The position numbers and the translations under genes are program-made. Under the pieces are notes generated by a model. The model saw nothing but the letters and a program-made list of their open reading frames with translations, was not told the origin of the DNA and searched no databases. This document shows, piece after piece, positions 40,320-51,230 of a stretch of DNA of 64,000 bases. Every line of letters starts with the position of its first letter. Position 1 is the stretch's first letter. The DNA lies in assembly GCA_044867425.1 (NCBI GenBank), contig JBIOUX010000039.1, positions 28,191-92,190 of the forward strand, written 5' to 3'. The stretch comes from CAWBJP01 sp044867425 (GTDB lineage: Bacteria; Actinomycetota; Acidimicrobiia; IMCC26256; BP-133).

Positions 40320-41144
40320 GACGCCCAGCACGAGGACGGCGAGATCGTCGCCCGGGGCTCCGCCGGAGAAGGCCAGGGCTCGCTCTTCGATGGCGTGGGC
40401 GACAACGGCCGCCCGCTGTCCCCGGGTCTCGGCGAGGACCCCGACCAGCCCGTGCTCGTCCAGGAAAACGGGGGGCGAGCCGGGGAGCGTGTGGGGGGAT
40501 CGGGCCTCCAGGATGCCGTCGGTCACGAGCACCAGCATGTCACCGGGCCAGAGCGTCAGCTGGATGGGCTCCACGTTGATGACGGGGAACTGGCCGAGCA
40601 GCGGGCCCGAACCTTCGATGGCGATGATGGGTCCATCCGCCTTCACCACCACGGCGGCCGGGTGGCCGCAACCGAGGAGGCGCACGGCCACGTGGGTCGC
40701 CGCCAGCCGCAGGTCGCCGTAGGCCATGGTGGCGAAGCCCTCCTCCTGGTCCGATTCGAGGAGGGCGGCGTTCACCGCCTCCGGCACCCGGAGCCCGCCG
40801 CTCATCCGGGCCGTGGCCCGGGCCGTGTGGCGGACGACGGCGGTCATGGCCGCCGCCCCCGGACCTTTGCCGGCCACGTCGCCGATGAGGAAGCCCCACC
40901 GGTCCTCACCCAGGCGGAAGGCGTCGTAGAAGTCTCCGCCCACCTCGGCGTGCTCTTCCGCCGGGTGGTAACGGGCGGCCAGCTCGACGCCGGGGATCTC
41001 AGGCAGGCAGGGCGGCAGCAGGCTGCGCTGGAGCGCGTGGGCGATGTGCTCGGCTTCGATCCGGGCCGTCCGTTCGGCCTCCAGGAGGCCGGACAGGCGC
41101 CCGTCCGGTGCGCGGGTCACTTCGTAGACAATCTGGTCGCTCAT
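40293..41144 (-). CDS. RsbU/PP2C-family serine phosphatase
   Basis: Protein of 283 aa. Residues about 15-45 form a short coiled coil (EAERTARIEAEHIAHALQRS) before the SpoIIE/PP2C domain: metal-binding GGDFYDAFRLG, FLIGDVAGKGPGAAAMTAVV, GCGHPAAVVV and LVTDGILEARS, then DDLAVLVL. Such phosphatases dephosphorylate anti-sigma antagonists. No sensor domain is attached. TGAGGAGGGGGA precedes ATG 41144. Its last codons contain the promoter of the next gene. Confidence 0.88.
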   Translation of the reverse strand: MSDQIVYEVTRAPDGRLSGLLEAERTARIEAEHIAHALQRSLLPPCLPEIPGVELAARYHPAEEHAEVGGDFYDAFRLGEDRWGFLIGDVAGKGPGAAAMTAVVRHTARATARMSGGLRVPEAVNAALLESDQEEGFATMAYGDLRLAATHVAVRLLGCGHPAAVVVKADGPIIAIEGSGPLLGQFPVINVEPIQLTLWPGDMLVLVTDGILEARSPHTLPGSPPVFLDEHGLVGVLAETRGQRAAVVAHAIEERALAFSGGAPGDDLAVLVLGVLTDGWSAV

Positions 41145-41321
41145 GCTCCCCCTCCTCAGCTGGGGTCGCTTCGTCCATTTGGGTATCGGACGCCGCCAAC
41201 CTGGCCCTTGAACTTCTTTGCACTGCCTTAAGGGGGGGACACACCGGCCCAAAGCGTGCCTACCTGCTTCAGAACCACGCTGTCCGGCCGAAGAAAAGGG
41301 AGAGAGGACGGAGGGGCCACC

Positions 41322-42008
41322 GTGAGCACCAAGCCAAATCGCTGCCCATATTGCTGGTCGTCGCTGCCCCCGGCGGTGGACGACTTCTGCCCCCACTGCC
41401 ACAAAAGCCTGGCGGTGAAGGCGTCCAAGCGCCGCCGGCGGGGCCAGGCCGACGAGGTGGCGACGCCGCCGGACGCTCCCGTCGCGGCTCCGGGCGTGAC
41501 CCTCTACGAGTACACCCCGCCCGCTCCCCCGCCTCCGCCGCCCGGGGCCTCCTCACCCGACGAGCCCACCGAGGCCTCCTCATCCGACGAGCCCTACGAG
41601 GCCTCCGCGCCCTACGAGGCCTCCGCGCCCTACGAGCCCTACGAGCCCTACAGCCCGCCGGCCCCCCCACCTCCGCCCCCGGCCGAGCCGGCGTCCACGC
41701 CCCACGAGTACGCCCCGCCGGCTCCCCCGCCTCCGCCTCCGTCCTCGCCCGCTGATGCCTCCACCCTCTACCAGGGCTACGGCCCGCCCACCGAGCCTCC
41801 GGCCGATTGGGCGCCGGCGCCGGTTCCCGGGGCGGTGACCCTCCTGGAGCGCGACGAGGTCGAGTTCCCCGGCCAGCCGCTGCCCCCGGGCTTCTTCGAC
41901 GCCCTCCCCCAGCGGACCCGCCGGGAGCCCGGCAAGCGCAACCGGACGATCCTGATCGTGGCCATCATCGCCGGCAGCGCCATCGTCAGGGCCATCCGCC
42001 GGTCATAA
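41322..42008 (+). CDS. Zinc-ribbon, Pro/Tyr-rich low-complexity membrane-anchored protein
   Basis: Protein of 228 aa. Residues 8-26 form a zinc ribbon (CPYCW, then CPHCH). Residues about 60-170 are low complexity with poly-Pro runs and tandem PYEASA/PYEPYE units. A basic stretch and one C-terminal hydrophobic helix (TILIVAIIAGSAIVRAI) follow. Probably a membrane-tethered protein with an extended disordered arm. GTG 41322 has GGAGGGG upstream. The M48 peptidase gene starts 11 bp later, so they likely act together. Confidence 0.65.
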   Translation: MSTKPNRCPYCWSSLPPAVDDFCPHCHKSLAVKASKRRRRGQADEVATPPDAPVAAPGVTLYEYTPPAPPPPPPGASSPDEPTEASSSDEPYEASAPYEASAPYEPYEPYSPPAPPPPPPAEPASTPHEYAPPAPPPPPPSSPADASTLYQGYGPPTEPPADWAPAPVPGAVTLLERDEVEFPGQPLPPGFFDALPQRTRREPGKRNRTILIVAIIAGSAIVRAIRRS

Positions 42009-42019
42009 AGGAGACCATC

Positions 42020-43669
42020 GTGAGCTTCGTGTTGCGCCGCTCCCTGCCGATGCTGGGCACCCTCGCCGGGCTCCTCATGGGCGTGGGCTTCCTGGCCGTG
42101 GCCTCTACCGGCGCCCCGGTGTGGTTCCCGGTGGCCTTCGCCGTGGTCATCCTCCTCGTCCAGTTCGCCATCAACCCGTCGATCATCGAGTGGCTCGTCC
42201 CCGCCGTGATCGTCCGACACGACGGGCAGCGCTACGACCTCGACCACCCCGTGTCGGAGATCGTGGCCCGCCGCTGCCGGGAGGCGGGGATACCCCTGGT
42301 CAAGCTGGGCATCGTCGACGACGGCACCCCCAACGCCTTCACCTTCGGCCACATGCCCGGCGACGCCCGCATGTGGCTCACCCGGGGGCTCATCGAGCGG
42401 CTCGACGAGGCCGAGCTCGACGCCGTGGTGGCCCACGAGATCGGCCACATCAAGCACTGGGACTTCGCCGTCATGACGGTGGCCGCCGTCATCCCCATGG
42501 CCCTCTACCTGCTCTACATCATGACCCGGAACGAGAAGGAGACCCGCCCGGTCGCCCTCGGCGCCTACGTGGCCTACGCCATCTCCCAGTTCATCGTCCT
42601 GGGACTGTCCCGGGCCCGGGAGTATGCCGCCGACCGCTGGTCGTGCGAGTGCACCGGCAACGGCGACGCCCTCGCCTCCGCCCTGGTCAAGATCGCCTAC
42701 GGGATGGGCCGGGTCTCAGCCGAGCACAAGGAGCAGGCCGCGGCCCTGGTGGCCCAGGGCAAGGCGGGCGCCCAAGCGGCCCGGGAGCTCGACGGCCGGG
42801 CCCGGCGGGCCCACTCCATGCGGGCCATGGGCATCTTCGAGCCCAAGGCGGCCGAGGCCATGGCCACCGTCTTCGCCTCCGGGATCGACCCGGAGCGGGC
42901 CGTGGCCGCCATGCGCTGGGATGCCGTGAACCCGTGGGCCCCGGTGCTGGAGAAGCTGTCGTCCCACCCGCTGGTGGTGAACCGCATCCGGGCCCTGGAG
43001 GAGTCGGGCCTGCCGGGAGCGCCGGTCCGCTTCGGCGTGCTCCGGGGCATGGCCGGCAACGCTGCCAGCGGCGAGGTGATCGCCGCCCGGGCCCGGTTCG
43101 GCAAGGAGCTCGCCATCGGGCTCGCCCCCTACGCGGTGGTCGTGCCGCTCCTCGGCTTCGGCGCCTTCACCGGCTCCACTCTCTCGGTCGGTCTGGCCCT
43201 CACGGCCGCCGGCGTCCTCTTCCTGGTCAAGCAGCAGCTGCGCTTCCCCGCCGGGCACCAGCCCGTCACCGAGGTGGCCTCGCTCTTGGAGCGGCTCGAC
43301 GCCGGCCCCATGGCCGGGATCCCGGTGGAGGTCAAGGGCCAGATCATCGGCCGGGGCTTCCCCGGCTACCGGCTCTCCCCCGACCTCGTCGTGCAGGACA
43401 GCTCCGGCTTCGTGCCCCTGGCCTACCGCCAGCCCGTCCCCTTCCTGGCCGAGCTGTTCGGCCTGTTCCGGGCGGAGAAGTTCATGGGCCAGGAGGTGAC
43501 GGCCCGGGGCTGGTACCGCCGGGCCCCCGGTCCCATGATCGAGCTGCAGACGGTCACGGGGGCCAATGGCCTCCGGGCTCGGAGCTGGACGTACCTGGCC
43601 CGCTACATCGGATCGGTGGCGCTGGTGGCCGCCGGCCTCATGGCCGCCCTGGCCGGCCTCTCCGGCTGA
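42020..43669 (+). CDS. M48-family (HtpX-like) membrane zinc metalloprotease
   Basis: Protein of 549 aa. Two N-terminal membrane helices (about 10-50), the catalytic HEIGH in VVAHEIGHIKHWDF, further helices around 165-205, and a distal Glu ligand in AREYAADRW. The C-terminal part (about 370-549) holds two hydrophobic segments and a beta-rich domain beyond the usual HtpX end. HtpX-type enzymes degrade misfolded membrane proteins. AAGGAG lies before GTG 42020. Confidence 0.88.
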   Translation: MSFVLRRSLPMLGTLAGLLMGVGFLAVASTGAPVWFPVAFAVVILLVQFAINPSIIEWLVPAVIVRHDGQRYDLDHPVSEIVARRCREAGIPLVKLGIVDDGTPNAFTFGHMPGDARMWLTRGLIERLDEAELDAVVAHEIGHIKHWDFAVMTVAAVIPMALYLLYIMTRNEKETRPVALGAYVAYAISQFIVLGLSRAREYAADRWSCECTGNGDALASALVKIAYGMGRVSAEHKEQAAALVAQGKAGAQAARELDGRARRAHSMRAMGIFEPKAAEAMATVFASGIDPERAVAAMRWDAVNPWAPVLEKLSSHPLVVNRIRALEESGLPGAPVRFGVLRGMAGNAASGEVIAARARFGKELAIGLAPYAVVVPLLGFGAFTGSTLSVGLALTAAGVLFLVKQQLRFPAGHQPVTEVASLLERLDAGPMAGIPVEVKGQIIGRGFPGYRLSPDLVVQDSSGFVPLAYRQPVPFLAELFGLFRAEKFMGQEVTARGWYRRAPGPMIELQTVTGANGLRARSWTYLARYIGSVALVAAGLMAALAGLSG

Positions 43670-43686
43670 TCGCCACGCTTCGAGCG

Positions 43687-43771
43687 TGCGGAAGGGGGGA
43701 TTTGAACCCCCACGCCCTGACGGGCACTAGCACCTCAAGCTAGCGCGTCTGCCTGATTCCGCCACTTCCGC
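43687..43771 (-). tRNA. tRNA-Leu (GAG)
   Basis: 85 nt on the minus strand. Acceptor GCGGAAG pairs with CTTCCGC; the anticodon arm reads CTAGC-TTGAGGT-GCTAG, giving anticodon GAG; a long variable arm (TGCCCGTCAGGGCG) identifies a class II tRNA; the T-arm is GGGGGTTCAAATCCCCC. The discriminator is A and CCA is not encoded. Confidence 0.95.
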
Positions 43772-43825
43772 GTGTGCCCAGCAAGCCTAGCGGAGGCACC
43801 CCGCCCCGGTCGGTGGGGCGCGACT

Positions 43826-43860
43826 CGGGCAAAGTGCACATCCCATGTGCTCAATGCCCG
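43826..43860. terminator. Palindrome between tRNA-Leu and peptide-binding protein gene
   Basis: CGGGCA (43826-43831) pairs with TGCCCG (43855-43860), and GCACAT-ccc-ATGTGC forms the inner stem. It lies just after the stop of the last gene of the oligopeptide operon (minus strand), where a terminator is expected. Confidence 0.68.
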
Positions 43861-43874
43861 TGAGGCCTTCGTGA

Positions 43875-45416
43875 TCAGCCCGCCGGCGTCCAGTTCTCGG
43901 CTCCCCAGAAGGGTCCGAGCGACCAGGAGTTGGCCGCCAGACCCTTGACGTGACGGCCGGCGAGGACGGTCGACGGGCGCCACAGGGGCAGCAGCACCGC
44001 CTCCGATTGCAGGCGGGCCTCCAACATCGGGGCCGCTCCCGGCTCGCCCCGGTCGGCGGCGGCAGCCAGGTCGTCGACGCCGCCCACCCGCGACACGTTG
44101 CCCCGCTCCCGGGCCGCGCCGGCGAACCAGCACCGCCAGCACGGCTGGGGCCAGGCGACGTCGTCGACGACGGCGAAGTCGAAGCTGCCTTCGGGCAGCC
44201 AGCGCCCGTCGACGATGGGCGCCTCGGCGAACTTCAGCTCCAGGGTGGCGCCCGCGGCCCGCACGCCCGACTCCAGCAGCCGTCCCAGCAGCGGCACCAT
44301 CGGTTCCTCCATGGCCGCCACCAGCGTGTCGGTCTCGCCCCGCTCCAGTCCCTCCACCTCCGCCCCCGGCGCGGACGGCCCGCCGCCCTCCGCCCACGCC
44401 GGTGCCGGGCCGGCGGCCGGCCCCGCCACCCCGGCCAGGGTGACGGCCCGGCGGGCCTCCCCGGCCAGGAGCACGTCCACGAAACGGTCCCGGTCGGGGA
44501 TGCCCAGGACCCCCCGGCGCCGGGCCGGCGGCACCGTCTCGATGTTGGCCACCAGGGAGACCACCCGCCCCCCGGGGTCGGCCACCGACACGTCGACGTC
44601 CTCCAGGGCGGCGAAGCGCCGGGTCCGGTTGATGGTGGCCGGCGGCCAGGCGACGTCGAGCTCACCGTTGTCCAGCAGCTGTTCCATGGTGCGCACGTCG
44701 GGCACCACCACCACCCGCAGCGACTCGACCCGGGGACCGTCGCCCCACCAGGCGTCGTTGCGCTCCAGCTCCACCTCCAGCCCGGGTGTGACCCGGCCGA
44801 GGCGGAACGGGCCCCCGGCCAAGTCGGGCCCCTCCCGCCACACGGCGGTGAGGTCCTGGCCGGCGAGCCGGTGGGCGGGCAGGACGAAGTCGGCTCCCGA
44901 GAAGAGGCGCTTCCAGCCCGGGAAAGGGCCGTCGAAGCGGAGCCGCACCGACGGACCTTCGCCGTCCACCGCCACCACCCGGTCGTAATCCACCTTGGGC
45001 CCGGGCCACGGGCCCGAGCGCACCGTCTCCAGGGTGAAGCGCAGGTCGGCGGCCGAGATGTCGGTCCCATCGCTCCAGCGGGCGCCCGGGCGCAGGCGGA
45101 ACGAGGCCGCCACCGCCCCCTGGTCCTGGCCGACGGTGGCATCGTCGGCCAGGTAGCCCCGCACCCTGCCCTCGGGGTCGACCCGGAACAGCTGGGGGAG
45201 GATCTCCCCCAGCAGGGCGGCCGCCGGCGGCGTGCGCGAGCGCCGGTCGAAGGGGTCGAGGGTGGCTGCCTCCTCCGGAACGCCGAGCCTGAGGCCTCCG
45301 GCCGGCGCCGGCGGGGTGGTGGACGGCGCCGGGCGGGCGGAGTCACCGTCGCCCGTGCACGCCCCCACCATCACCAGGACCACGACGGCGAGGACGCCCG
45401 CCGCCCGCCTGGTCAA
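43875..45416 (-). CDS. Extracellular solute-binding lipoprotein, family 5 (third of operon)
   Basis: Protein of 513 aa. Lipoprotein signal (AGVLAVVVLVMVGAC, lipobox VGAC) then a family 5 peptide/nickel-binding fold (LRLGVPEEAATLDPFDRRSR, RWSDGTDISAADLRFTLETV). It starts at TTG 45416, whose TGA overlaps the stop of the upstream binding-protein gene. The C-terminal lobe is more divergent than in the other two binding proteins of this operon. Likely surface-exposed on the outer face of the membrane. Confidence 0.82.
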   Translation of the reverse strand: MTRRAAGVLAVVVLVMVGACTGDGDSARPAPSTTPPAPAGGLRLGVPEEAATLDPFDRRSRTPPAAALLGEILPQLFRVDPEGRVRGYLADDATVGQDQGAVAASFRLRPGARWSDGTDISAADLRFTLETVRSGPWPGPKVDYDRVVAVDGEGPSVRLRFDGPFPGWKRLFSGADFVLPAHRLAGQDLTAVWREGPDLAGGPFRLGRVTPGLEVELERNDAWWGDGPRVESLRVVVVPDVRTMEQLLDNGELDVAWPPATINRTRRFAALEDVDVSVADPGGRVVSLVANIETVPPARRRGVLGIPDRDRFVDVLLAGEARRAVTLAGVAGPAAGPAPAWAEGGGPSAPGAEVEGLERGETDTLVAAMEEPMVPLLGRLLESGVRAAGATLELKFAEAPIVDGRWLPEGSFDFAVVDDVAWPQPCWRCWFAGAARERGNVSRVGGVDDLAAAADRGEPGAAPMLEARLQSEAVLLPLWRPSTVLAGRHVKGLAANSWSLGPFWGAENWTPAG

Positions 45417-47106
45417 TCGCCCGCCATGGCGACCGTGGCGCCGTCGAAGCTCCCGAGCGGGTTGAGGGCGAAAGCCTGCACCCCCTTGGCCACCGCCATG
45501 CGAACTTCCAACTGGGCCACGGGCACGACCACGAACTGGTCCAGGACCTTCTGTTCGACGTCCCGGTACAGCGCCAGGCGCTTGGAGGCGTCGGGCTCGG
45601 CCCGGGCCGCGGTCAGCGCGTGGTCCACCTCCGGGCTGGCCAGGCCAGTCAGGTTCTCGGGGGACGAGGAGGAGAACAGCGGGGTCAGGAACCCCTCGGG
45701 GCTCGGGTAGTCGGCCACCCAGCCGAGGCGGAACAGCTCGGCCTGGCCCGAGACCAGGAACGACGGATATTCGGCGAAGGGGTGGGGCCGGATCACCGAC
45801 GGGATCCCCACGGAGTCGAGGTCGGCCTTGATGGAGGCGGCGACCGCCGCCTGGGTGGGGTCGTCGTCGTGGTCGATGGCCACCTCGGGGATCCCGCCGC
45901 CCGGGAAGGCCTCGGTCAGGATGACCCGGGCCCGGTTGGGGTCGTGCGCGCAGCGGTCGCCGCAGGCGTCGGTGGGCACCCCGGGGACGCCCGCCGCCAC
46001 CAGACCGGAGGCGACGTCGACCTCGTTCTTGTAGACCTCGGCCACGATCCGGCGCCGGTCGATGGCCAGCGAGACCGCCTGGCGCAGGCGGACGTCGGCC
46101 AGGTCCGGGCTCTTCAGGTTCATTCCGTAGAACACGACCCCGAGGTAGGGCCGGGCCTCCAGGCGGCCGCGGTCGGTCAGTTCCTTCCCGGCGTGGCCGG
46201 GAGGAACGGGGCCGACGTCGATGCTGCCCCGGAGGAAGGCCTGGTAGGCGGCTTCCGTGGTGTCGAACCTGACCAGGAGCATGCCGTCGAGGTTGGCCGC
46301 CCGCTGCCCCCCGGCCCGCCCGGCCCGGGCCAGCTCGATGCCCTGGGGCGTCTGCGCCGACACCTTGAACGGACCCGATCCCACCGGGGCCTGCTTGAAG
46401 GCCGGACCCAGCTCGGTGACCCTGGCCTGGGGGACGATCCCGAACCCGGGGTGGCCGAGGGCGGCGGGGAAGGTGGCCACGGGCCGGTCCAGGCGCACCA
46501 CCACGAGCTTGAGCTCGGGAGTCTCCACCCCGGCCAGGTTGGGAGCGCTGCCGTCCCGGTAGGCGCCGAACCCGTTGACCGCCTCCAACTGGGCCAGCAG
46601 GGGAGAGTCGGAATCCTTGGCCGCGATGCGCTCCAGGGTGAACTTCACGTCGGCCGCTGTCACCGGCGTGCCGTCATGGAAGGTGGCCGCTTCGGCCAGC
46701 CGGAAGGTGAACACCGTCTGCTCCGGGTTGACGTCCCAGGCGGCGGCCAGGGCGGGACGGGGCTCGAGCGTCTTGGCGTCGTAGGTCACCAGGGTGTCGA
46801 AGACCTGGTCGGCCACCATCATGTCGACGGGCTCCCGGGCGTCGAGGGGGTCCAGGCTGTGGAGGCCGACCACGGCCACCCGCAGGGTCCCGCCGGGACG
46901 GACGGCGGGGCGGTCGTCGTCACCGCCGGCCCGCACGGCCAGGAAGAAGGCCACCATCGCCCCCACGCCCAGAACCACGGCCAGGGCAACGCCGGTCCAC
47001 GGGAACCGGCTGATCAGCGACGGCGGGGGCGGCGGCTCGGGGGGTTTGCGCCAGTCGGCCCGGGGCGGGCCGGGGCTGGGTGGGCCCGTCTCGTGGGTCT
47101 GGTCGG

Positions 47107-47110
<4 letters not shown>
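45413..47110 (-). CDS. Solute-binding protein, family 5, with cytoplasmic Pro-rich tail and membrane anchor
   Basis: Protein of 565 aa. Instead of a signal peptide, about 35 cytoplasmic residues rich in Pro (PPEPPPPPS) precede one transmembrane helix (GVALAVVLGVGAMVAFFLAV), so it is anchored as a type II protein. The family 5 domain follows (TLRVAVVGLHSLDPLDARE, TFHDGTPVTAADVKFTLERI). It overlaps oppF by 4 bp (ATGA). Probably delivers peptides or similar solutes to the same permease. Confidence 0.85.
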
Positions 47111-48141
<1,031 letters not shown>

Positions 48142-48271
48142 GGGACCTGCGCCAGCAGGGACCGGCGGCTGGGGCAGGGGCCCCCGGCCGCACACGACCG
48201 CCAAGACGGCGCCGCCCGCCGGCACAACCGCCGCTCGGGACGACGATGAGCCGCCAGGCGAAGAGCCATGG

Positions 48272-49261
48272 TCACGGCGCCGTCACCTCCTCGAGCGTCT
48301 CGGCGAAGTGGCAGGCGGAGCGCTGCCCGGTGCCTTCGATGGGCCGCAACCGCGGGGTGTCCTGCGAGCAGATGGGCTGGGCGAAGCGGCACCGCGGGTG
48401 GAAGGCGCACGCCGGCGGCGGGTGCACCAGCGACGGCGGGGTGCCGGCGATGGGCACCAGCTGCTCGTCGCCGGCCTCGTCCAGGCGGGGCAGGGACCCC
48501 AGGAGGCCGAGGGTGTAGGGATGGCGGGGATGGCCGAACACGTCGAAGACGCTGCCCGTCTCGGCCACCCGCCCGGCGTACATGACGCTCACCCGGTCGG
48601 CCATGCCCGCCACCATGCCCAGGTCGTGGGTGATGAGGACGATGGCTGAGTGGGTCGCATCCTGGACCGTTTCCAGCACCTCGAGGATCTGGGCCTGGAC
48701 GGTGACGTCGAGGGCGGTGGTGGGCTCGTCGGCGATGAGCACATCGGGGTCGTTGGCGATGGCCATGGCGATCATGGCCCGCTGGCGCATCCCGCCCGAG
48801 TACTCGTGGGGGTACTGGCGGGCCCGCTCCCTGGCGTTGGGGATCCCGACCAGTTCGAGCAGCTCGGCCGCCTTGGCCAGCGCCGCCTCCCGCTTGGTGC
48901 CGGGCCGGTGGGTCTCGACCGCCTCGGCGATCTGGAAGCCGACGGTGAGGACGGGGTTGAGCGACGTCATCGGGTCCTGGAAGATCATGGCGATCTTGCC
49001 GCCCCGCAGCCCCCGCAGCTCGGCTTCGCTGAGGCCGACGAGCTCCTGGCCCCGGTAGCGGATGGAGCCCGTCACCTTGGCACTGCGGGGCAGCAGGCCC
49101 ATGGCGGCCAGCACGCTCACCGACTTGCCCGAGCCCGACTCCCCCACGATGCCGAGGACCTCGCCCTCCTCCACGGAGAAGTCGACGCCCCGCACCGCCT
49201 GCACCACCCCGTCGGGGGTGTTGAACGACACGTGGAGGTCACTGACCTCCAAGACGGTCAC
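48272..49261 (-). CDS. oppD: Oligopeptide ABC transporter ATP-binding protein, OppD type
   Basis: Protein of 329 aa: Walker A GESGSGKSVSVLAA, signature YSGGMRQRAMIAMAI, Walker B PDVLIADEPTTALD, and C-terminal Cys set (CAFHPRCRFAQPIC). GTG 49261 overlaps the oppC stop by 4 bp (GTGA). Works with OppF as the second ATPase. Confidence 0.92.
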   Translation of the reverse strand: MTVLEVSDLHVSFNTPDGVVQAVRGVDFSVEEGEVLGIVGESGSGKSVSVLAAMGLLPRSAKVTGSIRYRGQELVGLSEAELRGLRGGKIAMIFQDPMTSLNPVLTVGFQIAEAVETHRPGTKREAALAKAAELLELVGIPNARERARQYPHEYSGGMRQRAMIAMAIANDPDVLIADEPTTALDVTVQAQILEVLETVQDATHSAIVLITHDLGMVAGMADRVSVMYAGRVAETGSVFDVFGHPRHPYTLGLLGSLPRLDEAGDEQLVPIAGTPPSLVHPPPACAFHPRCRFAQPICSQDTPRLRPIEGTGQRSACHFAETLEEVTAP

Positions 49262-50232
49262 GCCCGGACCCGGCTCTGCTGGGGGTCGAAGGCGTCGCGC
49301 AGCCCGTCGCCGATGAAGTTGACGGCCAGGCAGAACAGCAGGAGGAACAAGCCCGGCGGGTAGAACAGCCACCAGCGGGTGTTGGCCGCCTGCACCCCGG
49401 TCTGGATCAGGTTGCCGAGGGACACGTCCGGAGGCTGGATTCCGAACCCCAGGTAGGACAGGGCGGTCTCGGTGAGGATGGCGCCGGCCACCACCAGCGT
49501 GCCGTTGACGATGATGGGCCCCAGGCAGTTGGGCAGGATGTGCCGGAAGATGATGCGGGCGTTGGAGGCACCCACCGCCCGGGCCGCCTCCACGAACTCG
49601 CGCTCCCGCAGGGAGAGGGCCACGCCCCGCACCAGGCGGGCGAGGGGCATCCAGGCCAGGCCGGAGATGACGAACACCAGCACCAGCCAGTTGGCCTGCG
49701 ACCCCCGGTAGCGGTTGGCCACCACCAGCAGGACGGCCAGGGTGGGCAGGGTGAGGAACAGGTCGGTGAGGCGCATGAGCACGGCGTCCAGCCAGCCCCG
49801 GTAGTACCCGGCCACCGCCCCCACGACGGCCCCCAGGCTGGTGGAGAACAGCGCCACCAGGAAGCCGACCTCGATGGAGCGCTGGGCGCCCCGCTGAACC
49901 TGGGAGAAGACGTCGATGCCGATGGCGTCGGTCCCGAACCAGTGCTCCCCGGACGGCCCCTGGCTGAGGCCGGTGTTATCGGCGGCAGGCTGGCGGAAGT
50001 CGTAGCCGGAGAGTGCCTCCCCCAGGAAGGCCACCACCACCAAAAGCAGGAGGACCGCCAGGCTGGCCACGGCCAGCCGGTGCCGCACGAACCGGCCCAG
50101 GACCAGGCGCCACTGGCTGCGGACGGCGACGCCGAACTCGACCAGCTCCTCGGACGGCCCGGGGGCGCCGGCCGGCACCACCGGCGGGATCATGCCCCCG
50201 GGGACGGGCTGGATCGGCCCCGGGTCAGCCAC
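49258..50232 (-). CDS. oppC: Oligopeptide ABC transporter permease, OppC type
   Basis: Protein of 324 aa. A Pro/Gly-rich N-terminus, then six hydrophobic helices and the EAA loop (EFVEAARAVGASNARIIFRH, then ILPN). HWFGTDAIGIDVFSQVQRGA is the usual OppC/DppC extracellular segment. GTG 50232 overlaps the oppB stop by 8 bp. Confidence 0.92.
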   Translation of the reverse strand: MADPGPIQPVPGGMIPPVVPAGAPGPSEELVEFGVAVRSQWRLVLGRFVRHRLAVASLAVLLLLVVVAFLGEALSGYDFRQPAADNTGLSQGPSGEHWFGTDAIGIDVFSQVQRGAQRSIEVGFLVALFSTSLGAVVGAVAGYYRGWLDAVLMRLTDLFLTLPTLAVLLVVANRYRGSQANWLVLVFVISGLAWMPLARLVRGVALSLREREFVEAARAVGASNARIIFRHILPNCLGPIIVNGTLVVAGAILTETALSYLGFGIQPPDVSLGNLIQTGVQAANTRWWLFYPPGLFLLLFCLAVNFIGDGLRDAFDPQQSRVRA

Positions 50233-51202
50233 GGCGGATCCTCGGGTCCAGGTAGCCGTAGAGGATGTCGGCCAGGAGGTTGAAGGTGACGATCATGGTG
50301 GCTGACACCAGCAGCCAGGCCTGGACCACGTTGCTGTCCCGGTCAATGAGGCCGCGCAGGAGCAGGCGCCCCATCCCGTTCCAGGCGAAGACCGTCTCGG
50401 TGATCACCGCCCCCGACATGAGCAGGCCGAAGTCGATGGCCACCAGGGTGACGATGGGGATCAGGGCGTTGCGCAGGGTGTGGCGCAGGATGACCTTGGC
50501 CGGCGCCAGTCCCTTGGCCCGGGCGGTGCGGACGTAGTCGGCGGAGAGCACGTCGAGCATGGCCGCCCGCTGGTAGCGGCTCCACCCCGCCACCTGGATG
50601 AGGATGAGGGCCATCACGGGCAGGATCATGTGCCCCAGCCGGTCGCCCCACACGGTGAAGAACCCGCCCACCACGGTGGGGTCCTTCTCCCCGATGGTGA
50701 AGAACAGCCGGAAGCCGAGGGCGTCGTTGATCCGGATCCCCACGTCCTTCAGCACCGCCGCCAGCCAGAACACGGGCATGGAGAAGAAGATGAAGGCGAA
50801 GAGCGTGGAGAGGTAGTCGAACTTCGAGTACTGGCGCAGGGCGGCGGCCACGCCGATGGCGACGCCGAGAAAGACGGCGAAGGTGAGGGCGCCGCCCAGG
50901 AGCCGGAGTGTGACCCCGATGGCCCGCCCCAGCTTGTCCGTCACCGGCTCGTTGTCCTCCGAGGAGCGGCCGAAGTCGCCCGTCAGGGCGCTGGTGGCCC
51001 AGTCCACATAGCGGGTCATGAGGGGCCGGTCGAGGCCCAGCTCATGGCGGCGGGCCTCGATCTGAGCCTCGGTGATCGACGGGTTGGAACGCAGCTCCCC
51101 CAGCGGATCGCCGGACACGGCCACGAGCAGGAAGACGAGGAAGCTGGCCAGGGCGATGAGCGGGACGGAGATGGCCAGCCGGCGCAGGATGAAACCAGCC
51201 AT
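50225..51202 (-). CDS. oppB: Oligopeptide ABC transporter permease, OppB type
   Basis: Protein of 325 aa with six helices, the N-terminal signature FILRRLAISVPLIALASFLV, RHELGLDRPLMTRYVDW and the EAA loop (ADYVRTARAKGLAPAKVILR). Forms the channel with OppC. Starts at ATG 51202, 28 bp after the first binding-protein gene. Confidence 0.93.
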   Translation of the reverse strand: MAGFILRRLAISVPLIALASFLVFLLVAVSGDPLGELRSNPSITEAQIEARRHELGLDRPLMTRYVDWATSALTGDFGRSSEDNEPVTDKLGRAIGVTLRLLGGALTFAVFLGVAIGVAAALRQYSKFDYLSTLFAFIFFSMPVFWLAAVLKDVGIRINDALGFRLFFTIGEKDPTVVGGFFTVWGDRLGHMILPVMALILIQVAGWSRYQRAAMLDVLSADYVRTARAKGLAPAKVILRHTLRNALIPIVTLVAIDFGLLMSGAVITETVFAWNGMGRLLLRGLIDRDSNVVQAWLLVSATMIVTFNLLADILYGYLDPRIRRG

Positions 51203-51230
51203 CCCCGTCCCCTGATCCGCTAATCCGTGC

